A stretch of 63,574 bases of DNA from Muribaculaceae bacterium (GTDB taxonomy: Bacteria > Bacteroidota > Bacteroidia > Bacteroidales > Muribaculaceae), in contig VSPM01000005.1 in the NCBI GenBank assembly GCA_009775365.1, positions 1-63,574 of the forward strand, given 5' to 3'. This document shows, piece after piece, positions 34,892 to 43,105 of the stretch (positions are counted from its first letter, which is position 1; each line of letters opens with the position of its first letter). Under the pieces are notes generated by a model. It worked only from the letters and a program-made list of their open reading frames with translations. It was not told the origin of the DNA and did not search any database. The position numbers were made by a program, and so were the translations under genes.

Positions 34892-35466
34892 TCCACGCTG
34901 ATGAGTTGCACCTCAAAGATGAGCGGAGCATTGGGGGGGATTGCTCCCGGGGCGCCCTGCTCGCCGTAAGCGAGATTAGAGGGGATGTAGAATATAGTTG
35001 TGCCCCCCTCTTTCATGAGCTGCAGACCTTCAGTCCATCCGGGAATCACGCGATTGAGAGGGAATGTGGCGGGTTCACCGCGAGTCACTGAGCTGTCGAA
35101 AACAGTGCCGTCGGTGAGCTGGCCTGTGTAGTGCACAGTCACTGCGTCGGTGGCTTTCGGGCTTTTGCCTGTCCCTTCTTTCACAACCACATATTTAAGC
35201 CCGCTTTCAGTCACGGCATAAGTTGAGTCGGTTGCATTCTCGCTCTTGTTGTCGAGGTTTGTGAAGAATGCGGCGTCATATTTTCCTGAAGCAGTGGTGT
35301 CGGCAGTGGATTCCTGCACTGTGGCCACCATTTCTTCAACAGCCTGGAGAGAATCCTCCTGAGACTGAGAGCCTGTTTTGTCGCTCTTGCAGGAAGCGAG
35401 ACCGCCTGCGGCAGCGATAACGGCGGCAGCCGCCATTACGCCTGCCGGGATAAGATTTTTTTTCAT
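34888..35466 (-). CDS. FKBP-type peptidyl-prolyl isomerase lipoprotein
   Basis: Lipoprotein signal MKKNLIPAGVMAAAAVIAAAGG with lipobox LASC. Residues about 90-192 form a canonical FKBP domain: AVTVHYTGQLTDGTVFDSS, FPLNRVIPGWTEGLQLM, YIPSNLAYGEQGAPG, and PPNAPLIFEVQLI. It lacks the FKBP_N domain. It is predicted to be anchored in the envelope and to assist folding of exported proteins. It belongs to a cluster of three FKBP-like genes in one orientation. Confidence 0.93.
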   Translation of the reverse strand: MKKNLIPAGVMAAAAVIAAAGGLASCKSDKTGSQSQEDSLQAVEEMVATVQESTADTTASGKYDAAFFTNLDNKSENATDSTYAVTESGLKYVVVKEGTGKSPKATDAVTVHYTGQLTDGTVFDSSVTRGEPATFPLNRVIPGWTEGLQLMKEGGTTIFYIPSNLAYGEQGAPGAIPPNAPLIFEVQLISVE

Positions 35467-35492
35467 TCGTTCTGTTGATGTTGAAAGTCGTG

Positions 35493-35519
35493 CCCGGGTA
35501 TGCCGAACGCATATCCGGG
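35493..35519. promoter_or_regulatory. Hairpin upstream of the lipoprotein FKBP gene
   Basis: CCCGGGTATGC (35493-35503) pairs with GCATATCCGGG (35509-35519), 11 bp with one G-T pair and a 5-nt loop. It lies in the 85-nt gap between two FKBP genes without a T-run, so it may be an mRNA processing or stability element. Confidence 0.4.
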
Positions 35520-35551
35520 TGTGACGATTTGTTATATGGCCTGATAGCCCG

Positions 35552-36142
35552 TTATTTCTTTACAACTTTGATGAGTTCCACGTCGAAAATGAGGGTGGAG
35601 TGGGGAGGTATGGCATTGGGCACACCCTGCGGGCCATAGGCAAGGTCTGAGGGGATGAAGAAGGTGTATTTTGCGCCCTCTTTCATGAGCTGCACGCCCT
35701 CTGTCCATCCGGGGATTACGCGGTTGAGGGGGAATGTGGCGGGCTCGCCTCTGTTCACTGAGCTGTCGAACACTGTGCCGTCAAGAAGTTTGCCGGTGTA
35801 GTGCACTGTCACTTCATCCGTGGCTGAAGGCTGTGCGCCTGTGCCCTCTTTCTCCACAACATATTGCAGGCCGGATGCAGTTTCTTTTACGTTTGCGTTC
35901 TTTTTGTTTTCTTCAAGGAACTTCTGTCCTACAGCCTTAATTTCAGCGGCTTTTTTCTCTGTGAGTTCCTGAAGATACTCCTGGATGATTTTGTTGGCGT
36001 CTTCAAGAGATAATTTTGTTTCTTTTCCGTCGAAAGCGGCGTGAACGGCTTCGTCGAAATCCTCTTTATTGATGTCTGTCACGCCCATAGCGCGGAGCTG
36101 CTGGCCGAGGGCCATGCCCCAGGCATAACTAAGTTTGTCCAT
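35552..36142 (-). CDS. FKBP-type peptidyl-prolyl isomerase, cytoplasmic
   Basis: It has no signal peptide, starting MDKLSYAWGMALGQQLRAMG, the FKBP_N helical domain (about 1-75). The FKBP catalytic domain (about 95-196) has VTVHYTGKLLDGTVFDSS, NRVIPGWTEGVQLM, FIPSDLAYGPQGVP and PPHSTLIFDVELIKV. Its catalytic half closely resembles the lipoprotein next door, indicating duplication within the cluster. Its upstream region contains no clear consensus promoter. Confidence 0.93.
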   Translation of the reverse strand: MDKLSYAWGMALGQQLRAMGVTDINKEDFDEAVHAAFDGKETKLSLEDANKIIQEYLQELTEKKAAEIKAVGQKFLEENKKNANVKETASGLQYVVEKEGTGAQPSATDEVTVHYTGKLLDGTVFDSSVNRGEPATFPLNRVIPGWTEGVQLMKEGAKYTFFIPSDLAYGPQGVPNAIPPHSTLIFDVELIKVVKK

Positions 36143-36260
36143 AATTGCTATATTTTAGTTATATAAGATTTTTAACAATACAAGTCTATCGTATGCCTTA
36201 GAGGCATTGATAAAACCGCATATACTATAAACGCTTCATACTTGAAAATGTTATGATTGT

Positions 36261-36314
36261 AAAAAAATATATATACCCGGCAGAATCCATTGCCAGATTC
36301 TGCCGGGTATATAT
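36261..36314 (-). terminator. Terminator of the small fimbrial cluster
   Basis: ATATATACCCGGCAGAATC and its exact complement pair across a 7-nt loop. On the minus strand the hairpin is followed by T-rich sequence ending in seven T (36267-36261). Confidence 0.9.
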
Positions 36315-36354
36315 GGTTGTTAAATCAGATTTTACCTGAAAGGGCTGCACGGCA

Positions 36355-37449
36355 TTACTGATATGTGGTCTCAACATTGACGAAGCCTTCCACTGTGGGC
36401 ATGCCGAAGTTTATTGCGCCCATGTCGGGGTTGGAGTTTATGGTCACATTATAGATGTAGTAATGTCCCGGTTGCCATCCGGAAAACTCTGATGTGCTTA
36501 ACGGGAATTCGAGTATGCCGTCTTTGAATGTGCTGCCGGGCACAGTGTTGGACGGAGGGGTGTTTTCATTGGGCCATAGCTGCAATCCTGATTTTGTGTC
36601 ATAGATGCTGCACATCACTGCCAGATAAGAGTCCCTGTCAGACGACGAGGAATGATATGGCAACTCTTGCGGAATCATATATTTTGCGCCTCCCATCTTA
36701 TGCCCGATTTCGCTCATGTCGGTAGGGGTGGTGGTGAGGGTGATTCGCTCGGATGGTGTCTGTGACGTGTGGAATATGTATGTGGCGTTGCTTTTGAGGT
36801 CTGTCCATGAGCATACTGAATTAGTGTCTGTTGACAATGGCGACGTCGACAGGCTTGGGAAGTGGAATATACCGTCGGTAAGGATATTGACCATAACCAC
36901 GTTAGACACCTTCACTTCGATATTTTCATCAGAAGAACTTAGGTTGATACAGACTTTGGAGAGCGCGTGGCGGAAATTTAAAATCACCTGCGCATTCTGG
37001 CCGTTGGTGTTCCCTGTGTTGTCGCGGCTGACGGCATAAACGAGGTCTGTGTCTCCGGGATAGTCGGTATAAGGGGTCAAAGTCCCGAACGGGCCGTGAG
37101 CTCCGGCCCAGTTCCCGGCAGGCGCGAACGCGAAGAAGTCAACCGGCACTGTCGGCCAGTATTCAAGTGGAGAATATGCCCAAGTGTTGGATGATGTCCT
37201 GCTTACGGTCACATTGTCCATGAACAAGGTTGGGTTTGTGCCGGTCTCTGTGTATGCGTAGACCTGAAATTTGTCGAGATTTGAAGATGTGATGTCGCCT
37301 GAACGTGTGTAAACAGTGTTTGGAGCGAACATGATAGCCTTGCTGTCGGAGACGGCATTGCCGGGATTGTCAGGATTGTCTTGTGTACATCCTGCGAGCG
37401 CACTTCCGATAAGGATGGAAATATACGCGAGAGTCATGCATTTTTTCAT
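36355..37449 (-). CDS. Fimbrillin-family lipoprotein (small fimbrial cluster)
   Basis: Lipoprotein signal MKKCMTLAYISILIGSALAGC. The mature part has the fimbrillin / Mfa-like pattern: IMFAPNTVYTRSG near the N-terminus (the Arg site where type V fimbrillins are cleaved), LDKFQVYAYTETG, YWPTVPVDFFAFAP, LNFRHALSKV, and IPQELPYHS. It is predicted to be a fimbrial subunit that polymerises on the surface by strand exchange after proteolytic processing (family knowledge). It follows DUF5119 and DUF3575 genes in one cluster and ends at a strong terminator. Confidence 0.88.
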   Translation of the reverse strand: MKKCMTLAYISILIGSALAGCTQDNPDNPGNAVSDSKAIMFAPNTVYTRSGDITSSNLDKFQVYAYTETGTNPTLFMDNVTVSRTSSNTWAYSPLEYWPTVPVDFFAFAPAGNWAGAHGPFGTLTPYTDYPGDTDLVYAVSRDNTGNTNGQNAQVILNFRHALSKVCINLSSSDENIEVKVSNVVMVNILTDGIFHFPSLSTSPLSTDTNSVCSWTDLKSNATYIFHTSQTPSERITLTTTPTDMSEIGHKMGGAKYMIPQELPYHSSSSDRDSYLAVMCSIYDTKSGLQLWPNENTPPSNTVPGSTFKDGILEFPLSTSEFSGWQPGHYYIYNVTINSNPDMGAINFGMPTVEGFVNVETTYQ

Positions 37450-37482
37450 AGTCGTATTATTTTTATGTTACGTTCGGATTGG

Positions 37483-38508
37483 TTAATGCTTTTCAGATGA
37501 CAGGTCGATTATTACAACCGACCAACCGTCGATGCCCACGTCGAGCCCTGAATCTCCTCCGATTGGGTCGTTGCCGGTGTCAGGCACTTTCAGGCCGTTG
37601 ATTATAATATCAATGTTTTTAGGGTCGTAAGAGTTCGCGATCTGGTCGCTTACATCGCCGGAAAATTCCACAGAGGTGCCATCGGAAAGGGAAAATGAGA
37701 TGACAAGGGTCTGGGCAACATCAGGATATGCCCCGAAGTTCAGGAAACTTCCGTATGCCTCGTTCTCAGAAGAGGCTTCCATCTGGAATTCCATTTTCGA
37801 CGCCGGCGGCAGAGGCTGCCCGGAAGATATGTTGCATCCGCTTGCCATGCCACAGATGCGTCCCTTTATAGATTTGGCTGCTGATAGGTTTTCTACATTT
37901 TTCAGAATCACGTTATATCGGGAGACCATCTGTTGAGGCCATATCCTGAGCAGGTATTCCCCGCATGTCTTCACTGTATGGTCCGGGGTCAGATATTCTA
38001 TGCCGCATTCAGTGACACGAAGCCTTTCGGTGATTGCGCCGTAGAGCATATCAGGAATCAGCGCAGTCGGCACTGTCGATGGCTGGCCTGATTGTTCAGG
38101 ATACAGAGTCGTGGCCGAGAATGAGTGAAAACTGTGGGTCTCTGTGAAGTCTATGCCGCGAGTGTCGGCGTTGTAGCAGATTACGTTGTATATTCCGGTA
38201 GGCAGTTCAACCGTCCCCTCTGTCGGGGATGGAATGTTGAAAGTCCAGATGTTCTCATGCTCTCCGGCAGGAAAGAAGTACAGGTTCATCCCGTCCGGCA
38301 ATGTCTGTACAGACTCTTCCCACATGAATCGGATGTTTACTTTCCGTGTCACGTTGCCGGGGCAGGTCACATCTTTCTGGCATCCTGTGGCCAGGATTGT
38401 CAGCGCAGCCAGAGCAGGTCTGACGGCATATAGGGCCTGGCGGATATGTTCGCGGCATCGGTGCAATATGGGATGGTATGAACGCATAGGTGAACTTTTA
38501 TTAGACAT
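37483..38508 (-). CDS. DUF5119-type fimbrial accessory lipoprotein
   Basis: A lipoprotein signal ends at ILATGC (about residue 43), after a rather long n-region; a start at the ATG at 38487 would shorten it. It resembles the DUF5119 family, with VNIRFMWEESVQTLPDGMNLYFFPAGE and LPTGIYNVICYNADTRGIDF, and the same order as its counterpart at 55585. Fimbrillin-like accessory or anchor function is inferred from constant association with DUF3575 and fimbrillin genes. It lies 6 nt after DUF3575. Confidence 0.78.
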   Translation of the reverse strand: MSNKSSPMRSYHPILHRCREHIRQALYAVRPALAALTILATGCQKDVTCPGNVTRKVNIRFMWEESVQTLPDGMNLYFFPAGEHENIWTFNIPSPTEGTVELPTGIYNVICYNADTRGIDFTETHSFHSFSATTLYPEQSGQPSTVPTALIPDMLYGAITERLRVTECGIEYLTPDHTVKTCGEYLLRIWPQQMVSRYNVILKNVENLSAAKSIKGRICGMASGCNISSGQPLPPASKMEFQMEASSENEAYGSFLNFGAYPDVAQTLVISFSLSDGTSVEFSGDVSDQIANSYDPKNIDIIINGLKVPDTGNDPIGGDSGLDVGIDGWSVVIIDLSSEKH

Positions 38509-38514
38509 ATAATG

Positions 38515-39195
38515 TCAGGGGTCTTTTATTTTGGGGATGTTACGGTCTCCTTTCCCCGGATACCACACCAGGGATACGCCTAACGCGGTTAAGCTGAAGC
38601 GTTGCAGCCTAATATGAGAGTCGCATACATATTTGCCGCATTCGGGATGATATTTTACGATGTTCCCCCATGACGCGCCGACGCTTGCCGACAGGTCGAC
38701 GTTAAGTCGCTTTGATATCGGTATGGAGTATCCGTATGTCAGTCCTGCCCCCCAGACCGGCCCGTCAGATTGGTGCCCAGTCGCTCCGAATTCAAAATCA
38801 AAGCAGTGTACTGATCCGTATATGCCTATATGATGCCCTTTTTGGGTGCGCCGGAAACCATCCGGAACGATCCAGTAACGAGCCTCGGCCGATCCGCCTG
38901 CCACACGCCAGTAGCGGTGGCGGGAATCGTTGCTCCACCATGCACACTCTCCTTGGAGTGAAAGCGACCAATGTGGCGAAAAACCAATTTCAAATCCAAT
39001 GTCCGGGGTGAGGAGAATGTCATTGAACAGGTTGGTCTTTACCATCAGTCTGACCCCTTTGGCTTCTGGCAGTTCGCAAGGGTCGTTTGAATGGCCGGTT
39101 ATTCCCTTTGGATGGTTGTCTGCTGATATTTCATTGGTGGCCAGACATAGCAGGGCGATGATGATGGATGGAATGACTTTAACCATTGTTGACAT
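38515..39195 (-). CDS. DUF3575 outer-membrane protein
   Basis: Signal peptide MSTMVKVIPSIIIALLCLATNEISA; the start at 39195 was preferred over the longer frame to 39243, with 39186 as an alternative. The rest matches DUF3575: VRLMVKTNLFNDILLTPDIGFE, WSLSLQGECAWWSND, RYWRVAGGSAEARYW, HHIGIYGSVHCFDFEFG, and a final LTALGVSLVWYPG. Alternating hydrophobic strands suggest an eight-stranded outer-membrane barrel. It is the first gene of the small fimbrial cluster and probably assists assembly or anchoring of fimbriae (inference). Confidence 0.85.
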   Translation of the reverse strand: MSTMVKVIPSIIIALLCLATNEISADNHPKGITGHSNDPCELPEAKGVRLMVKTNLFNDILLTPDIGFEIGFSPHWSLSLQGECAWWSNDSRHRYWRVAGGSAEARYWIVPDGFRRTQKGHHIGIYGSVHCFDFEFGATGHQSDGPVWGAGLTYGYSIPISKRLNVDLSASVGASWGNIVKYHPECGKYVCDSHIRLQRFSLTALGVSLVWYPGKGDRNIPKIKDP

Positions 39196-39337
39196 ATATT
39201 TAAAATAATAATGAAAACAAGATTGTGTTTGTTCACACAGCAAGATAGGATTAATAATTTAATTTCCGGGCTTTGAAAATTTGGAGCCTGAACCGGACAG
39301 GTTTCTTCGCATTATAGTAATTTTTTTTTGATAGAAA

Positions 39338-39369
39338 GTTGCGTGAATGGATAAGAATGTTTAACTTTG
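39338..39369 (+). promoter_or_regulatory. Probable tRNA-Gln promoter
   Basis: TAACTTTG (39362-39369) is an exact -7 element. GTTG (39338-39341) stands 20 bp upstream as a weak -33. The tRNA begins about 74 nt downstream. Confidence 0.6.
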
Positions 39370-39442
39370 CACCGACTTTTAGGCCGCGCATGGTTCTGCC
39401 GCAAGGATAGATGAAATGCTGCATGGCTTGAAGCCTTAGGAT

Positions 39443-39513
39443 TGTCTAATGGTGTAATGGCAGCACAACAGGTTTTGGTTCTGTTTGTCCAGGTTCGAAT
39501 CCTGGTTAGACAA
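39443..39513 (+). tRNA. tRNA-Gln (anticodon TTG)
   Basis: A full cloverleaf of 71 nt: acceptor TGTCTAA with TTAGACA, a D-arm region with GGTGTAATGG, anticodon arm ACAGG-TTTTGGT-TCTGT with anticodon TTG reading CAA, and T-arm CCAGG-TTCGAAT-CCTGG. CCA is not encoded. Confidence 0.95.
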
Positions 39514-39583
39514 CTATGATTAGTGCCTCAATTCTTTGTTTACTCAGGGAGTTGAGGCTTATTTGTTTTATAGTGCCTGACTT

Positions 39584-40160
39584 ATGAAACTAAAGACTTT
39601 ATTTGCCTCGGCGCTGGTGTGTGCTTCTGCTGCCGCTCTCAACGCCGCGTCGCCTCGCTATATATTTGGTCACTGCCGACCACGACACCGGCGGCATGGC
39701 CCTCGGCAACCGGCATGTGCATTATAACGCCCATCTGGAATATCTTGATTATCAAAAGATATCCAAAGACCGTTTTTCTGAGTTCTGCGACGATATTCTT
39801 AAAAACGACAGCAATTATTCTTGGGATAATATGTGCAGGTTTCTTGAAGACAAGATGGGATTCTGGAAGGGTGTGCCGGTGACTGAGAAGCAGACGGAGG
39901 AATTGAAGGACATGTTCAACCGTTGTTTTGTGAAGCATGAGAGCGGAGAGCAGAAAAGCATGTATGCAAGCTATAATGATTTTGTCGTGATGGTGTTTGG
40001 GATAATGGACAGTTTCACCGGAATCGGATGGACTGCGACATATCATAGGGGCGGATTTGTGCCTGTCTATGCCATAGGCGTAGAAGCAGGCCGATTTAAT
40101 AGCCTTAACGACAACACTCAGATACCTGTCAAAATAATGGAGATTGTATCAGGCAAATAA
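39584..40160 (+). pseudogene. Alkaline phosphatase remnant, centre deleted
   Basis: The ATG at 39584 opens a clear signal peptide (MKLKTLFASALVCASAAALNA). About 70 nt later the reading frame changes and the sequence becomes the C-terminal third of a PhoA-type alkaline phosphatase: IYLVTADHDTGGMALG, a dispersed helical insert, and TGIGWTATYHRGGFVPVYAIGVEAG with DNTQIPVKIMEIV. The nucleophile Ser region and most metal ligands are gone, so an out-of-frame internal deletion of several hundred bases is the simplest explanation. A TTG-started frame at 39603 would skip the signal peptide and is not a credible intact gene. A terminator follows. Confidence 0.88.
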
Positions 40161-40176
40161 TAAACCCGGAGAACAA

Positions 40177-40218
40177 ATCAGGCCGGAGAGTTTCAAATTC
40201 TCCGGCCTGATCTGTTTT
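40177..40218 (+). terminator. Terminator after the alkaline phosphatase remnant
   Basis: ATCAGGCCGGAGA and TCTCCGGCCTGAT form a perfect 13-bp stem with a 9-nt loop, followed by CTGTTTTTG. Confidence 0.9.
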
Positions 40219-40247
40219 TGAAAGGATGATTTTTTGGGGATTGAGCC

Positions 40248-41870
40248 TTATACTTCAGGGTTTTGTGTGCGGAAGAAATCGAATAGATATTCCATATTGT
40301 CCTGCACGATTGCTTTGCCGAAGCGTTTCCCTTGCTGTGCCGACATTTCGGCATCCGGAAGAAGTTTGTTTTCCGCTATTATGTGGGCTATATCTTCAGG
40401 CACATTCCCGTCGGCAATAACTCCTAATGAGTCTTCTTTTGCTATGCGTTTTTTATAGAACGGGTTGTCTTTGTCTTTGAAACATTCTGCTAAGTTCTGA
40501 AGCAAAGCCATTCCTTCACATTCGCTTAACATAAGCACATAATTGTCTGCCGATACATTGTCATTAGGCTTGGTCTTGTCAGGCACGCCTAAAATAGCGG
40601 CAACCTCTTCCTTGTTTTTGCAATAGAATATTCTTTTGCCACCGTTGCGCTCAGCTACGCTGTTGGTCCATTCTTTTGATTTTGAGTTTTGGTTATATGA
40701 GGTGAATGGCTTGTCTTTGGAAAATGGGTCTTCGGTAAAAACAGATGCTGCCCCGTTTTGCCACCATCTGTCGCCGTATTTAACCAAAGATGTCATATAT
40801 CCTTTGGTATCTTTAAACCTCGTTCCTGTTTTGAAAGATTCTTTTGTGACGACATATTCATCACCCGACACATCTTCCAGCACTATATCCTTCTGTTTGA
40901 CCTCTTTCATTCGGAAAACATCCACATTAACCATTTGAATGTTATCAAGCAAGGTTGAAATATTCTCAAAACCTTGTGCCCTGCTCATCTCTGCAAGATA
41001 TTTTGACGAGCGGCATCCCATGGGCCCGGTGTTGGGTGCCCATGCTCTGATAGATCTTACGAAGTACACTCCCATGCTTTCATCAAATAAATCGTGTGAA
41101 GAAGCAAGGCTTTTCCCTTCGTTTATTACCGCCCTCATCATGTTGGGGCAGCTTATGAGCTTATTGCGCATCACGAGCCATTCCGCGAGGTTCCTTAATT
41201 CAAAATAATTCCCTTTCTTGAACACTCTCCGGATGTAGTCGCTGACTCTGGATGCTTCCGGGGCTTTCTCAAAACTGTCGATGAGAATGTCGAAAATTAA
41301 ATTGGAGATTATTTCAACTCCTTGGCTATATGGAGAGTAAATCATGGATTCAGGTTGCCCGCACCTGCAGAATGCTTGCCATACGAGGAATTTAAGGTCT
41401 TCTATATTTATGTCGTCGAGAAGATAGTCTTCGTGTTCGGTGTCATAGAAAGGAAGCCATTTGCCATATTTTTTGCGATGGAGAGTCCTGAATGAATGCC
41501 ATACGCCTAATCCGCTTACAAGATCTTCAAGATAGGCTGCACATGACATTGCCACTTCTTTTTCAAATCCATGGGGAGTGGAAGACGGCAGTTTCAGTGT
41601 TGCCATTGCAATAGATATCATGTTGACAAGATTGGCGAAATACTCATCCGACCTGCATTTCATGCCTTCAGGGTGAGTTGCAGCCCAATCCTCTTTAGTG
41701 GTTATGAACTCATCAATAAGCATTCTAAGTTCGTCATCAGACATGTCATAGTCATCATCATAATTATCATGACTGCATGTGAGAGGGGGCATGTTGCCTG
41801 TGTTTTCTTTGCCTGGAATTATGCTCATTCCCGGCAAGGAAAAATTTTCAAAAGGGTTCTTTCTCTTCAT
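40248..41870 (-). CDS. Uncharacterised 540-aa protein, DUF3843-like
   Basis: A cytoplasmic protein without signal or membrane segments. The stretch AAYLEDLVSGLGVWHSF with LPFYD and DDINIEDLKFLVWQAF resembles Bacteroidetes DUF3843 proteins as I remember them; this needs a profile search. Residues about 20-50 are Asp/Tyr-rich (NYDDDYDMSDDELRMLIDEF). The C-terminal part (about 330-540) is charged, with EYVVTKESFKTGTRFKD and WWQNGAASVF. The gene is monocistronic, convergent with the alkaline phosphatase remnant and divergent from a decayed ATPase gene. No function is assigned. Confidence 0.75.
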   Translation of the reverse strand: MKRKNPFENFSLPGMSIIPGKENTGNMPPLTCSHDNYDDDYDMSDDELRMLIDEFITTKEDWAATHPEGMKCRSDEYFANLVNMISIAMATLKLPSSTPHGFEKEVAMSCAAYLEDLVSGLGVWHSFRTLHRKKYGKWLPFYDTEHEDYLLDDINIEDLKFLVWQAFCRCGQPESMIYSPYSQGVEIISNLIFDILIDSFEKAPEASRVSDYIRRVFKKGNYFELRNLAEWLVMRNKLISCPNMMRAVINEGKSLASSHDLFDESMGVYFVRSIRAWAPNTGPMGCRSSKYLAEMSRAQGFENISTLLDNIQMVNVDVFRMKEVKQKDIVLEDVSGDEYVVTKESFKTGTRFKDTKGYMTSLVKYGDRWWQNGAASVFTEDPFSKDKPFTSYNQNSKSKEWTNSVAERNGGKRIFYCKNKEEVAAILGVPDKTKPNDNVSADNYVLMLSECEGMALLQNLAECFKDKDNPFYKKRIAKEDSLGVIADGNVPEDIAHIIAENKLLPDAEMSAQQGKRFGKAIVQDNMEYLFDFFRTQNPEV

Positions 41871-41889
41871 ATTGCGTTTTATTTAGATG

Positions 41890-41919
41890 CAAATATAATG
41901 CGTATTTATCATTAAACAA
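41890..41919 (-). promoter_or_regulatory. Promoter of the 540-aa protein gene
   Basis: Minus strand: TTG (complement of 41917-41919), 19 bp, TATATTTG (complement of 41890-41897). The leader would be about 15 nt. Confidence 0.6.
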
Positions 41920-42012
41920 TAAAAACAATCAGTTTATTCAGTTTTTGCAAAAAAATAATGCTCGAATACAATGCGCTATGCAAAGTTGAAGCCGGCTGAA
42001 CCGATAGAGAGG

Positions 42013-42044
42013 TTTGCGAGTTATGCAATAAGTGACTATATTTG
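42013..42044 (+). promoter_or_regulatory. Promoter of the decayed ATPase gene
   Basis: TTTG (42013-42016), 20 bp, TATATTTG (42037-42044): an exact consensus, still intact although the gene is not. Confidence 0.8.
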
Positions 42045-42068
42045 CATAATAATCTTAAAACAAGAGAT

Positions 42069-43075
42069 ATGAGCACCCTTAAATTCCCTGTAGGCATAGA
42101 AACCTTTTCAGTTGTAAGGGAGGAAGGTTTTGTGTATGTCGACAAAACCGGCTTCATCCATGAATTGATTTCGGGAGGAAAATATTATTTTCTGAGCAGG
42201 CCTCGCAGGTTTGGCAAGAGTATCTTCATCTCTACTTTGCAGTCATTTTTTGAAGGGAGGCGCGATCTCTTTGATGCCCTTGCAATATCGTCATATCCTT
42301 ATGACTGGTAGCCGGGGTGCCCTGATATTTATAATCCGTTCAGTTTGTTTTCTGCATTTGAACTGAAAACGCTGGATAATTTCTGGTTTGCGACTGGCAC
42401 CCCTACCTTTCTGGTTCGTGCTTTGAGGGATAGTGATGTCTATCTTCCCGATTTGCTCCATGATGAAGCCGATATCACAGAACTTTCTGATATTGACTCC
42501 TATCGCACTTCTTCTATAGGACTGCTTTTCCAGACAGGTTATCTCACGATAAAAGGATATAATCCGGACTATGAAACCTATATCTTAGGACTGCCAAACG
42601 TAGAGGTGTCTACCGGTTTTTTCAAGGATCTTTTGCCAGAGTATATGGATATGCCTAAGGGTAAAAGCCTGAAGGAGATAAGGGCATTCATAAAAGATGT
42701 GCGCGACGGTGATCCGGAATCCTTTCTGGTGCGTCTTCGCAGTTTTTAGCAGATATTCCATACGAGCTTTCTAAATGCAAGCCTGAGATTTATTTTGAAA
42801 ATAATCTTTACATCATATTCAAACTCATGGGTTTTCTTGTTCATTCAGAATATAGAACAGCATCGGGAAGAATCGATTTGGTTGTTGAGACAGACCGTTT
42901 TAGATATGTCATGGAGCTTAAACTTAACGACACGGCTGAGAATGCAATGAATCAGATTGATTCTAAGGATTATTTGGTTCCATTTTTGTGTGACGGGCGT
43001 AAAACCTTTAAAATGGGAGTGTCGTTCTCTTCCAAGACTCGAAATATCGACAGATGGATTATAAAAGAGAGCTGA
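42069..43075 (+). pseudogene. AAA-ATPase-like / PD-(D/E)XK family gene, decayed
   Basis: It begins like the large Bacteroidetes AAA-ATPase-like family: MSTLKFPVGIETFSVVREEG, VYVDKTGFI, and YYFLSRPRRFGKSIFISTL, a degenerate P-loop. After YPYDW comes an in-frame TAG (42309-42311), and the sequence resumes at IYNPFSLFSAFE, so a large internal block (several hundred bases by family length) is missing. The C-terminal domain continues with FWFATGTPTFLVRAL, then a frameshift near 42747 separates it from the nuclease-like end (FLVHSEYRTASGRIDLVVET, YVMELKLN). This end has the D..E.K pattern of PD-(D/E)XK folds. Three lesions make it non-functional. Confidence 0.9.
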
Positions 43076-43105
43076 ACGACACTAATAAAGGCTAAGATAG
43101 TGTTG

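Noticed and set aside
39603..40160. Intact 185-aa phosphatase-like gene with TTG start
   Set aside because: It lacks the catalytic serine region and a signal peptide, while the true signal peptide is in another frame just upstream.
42345..42749. Independent 134-aa gene
   Set aside because: It is the middle of the decayed AAA-ATPase-like gene, in frame with the N-terminal part after a stop codon.
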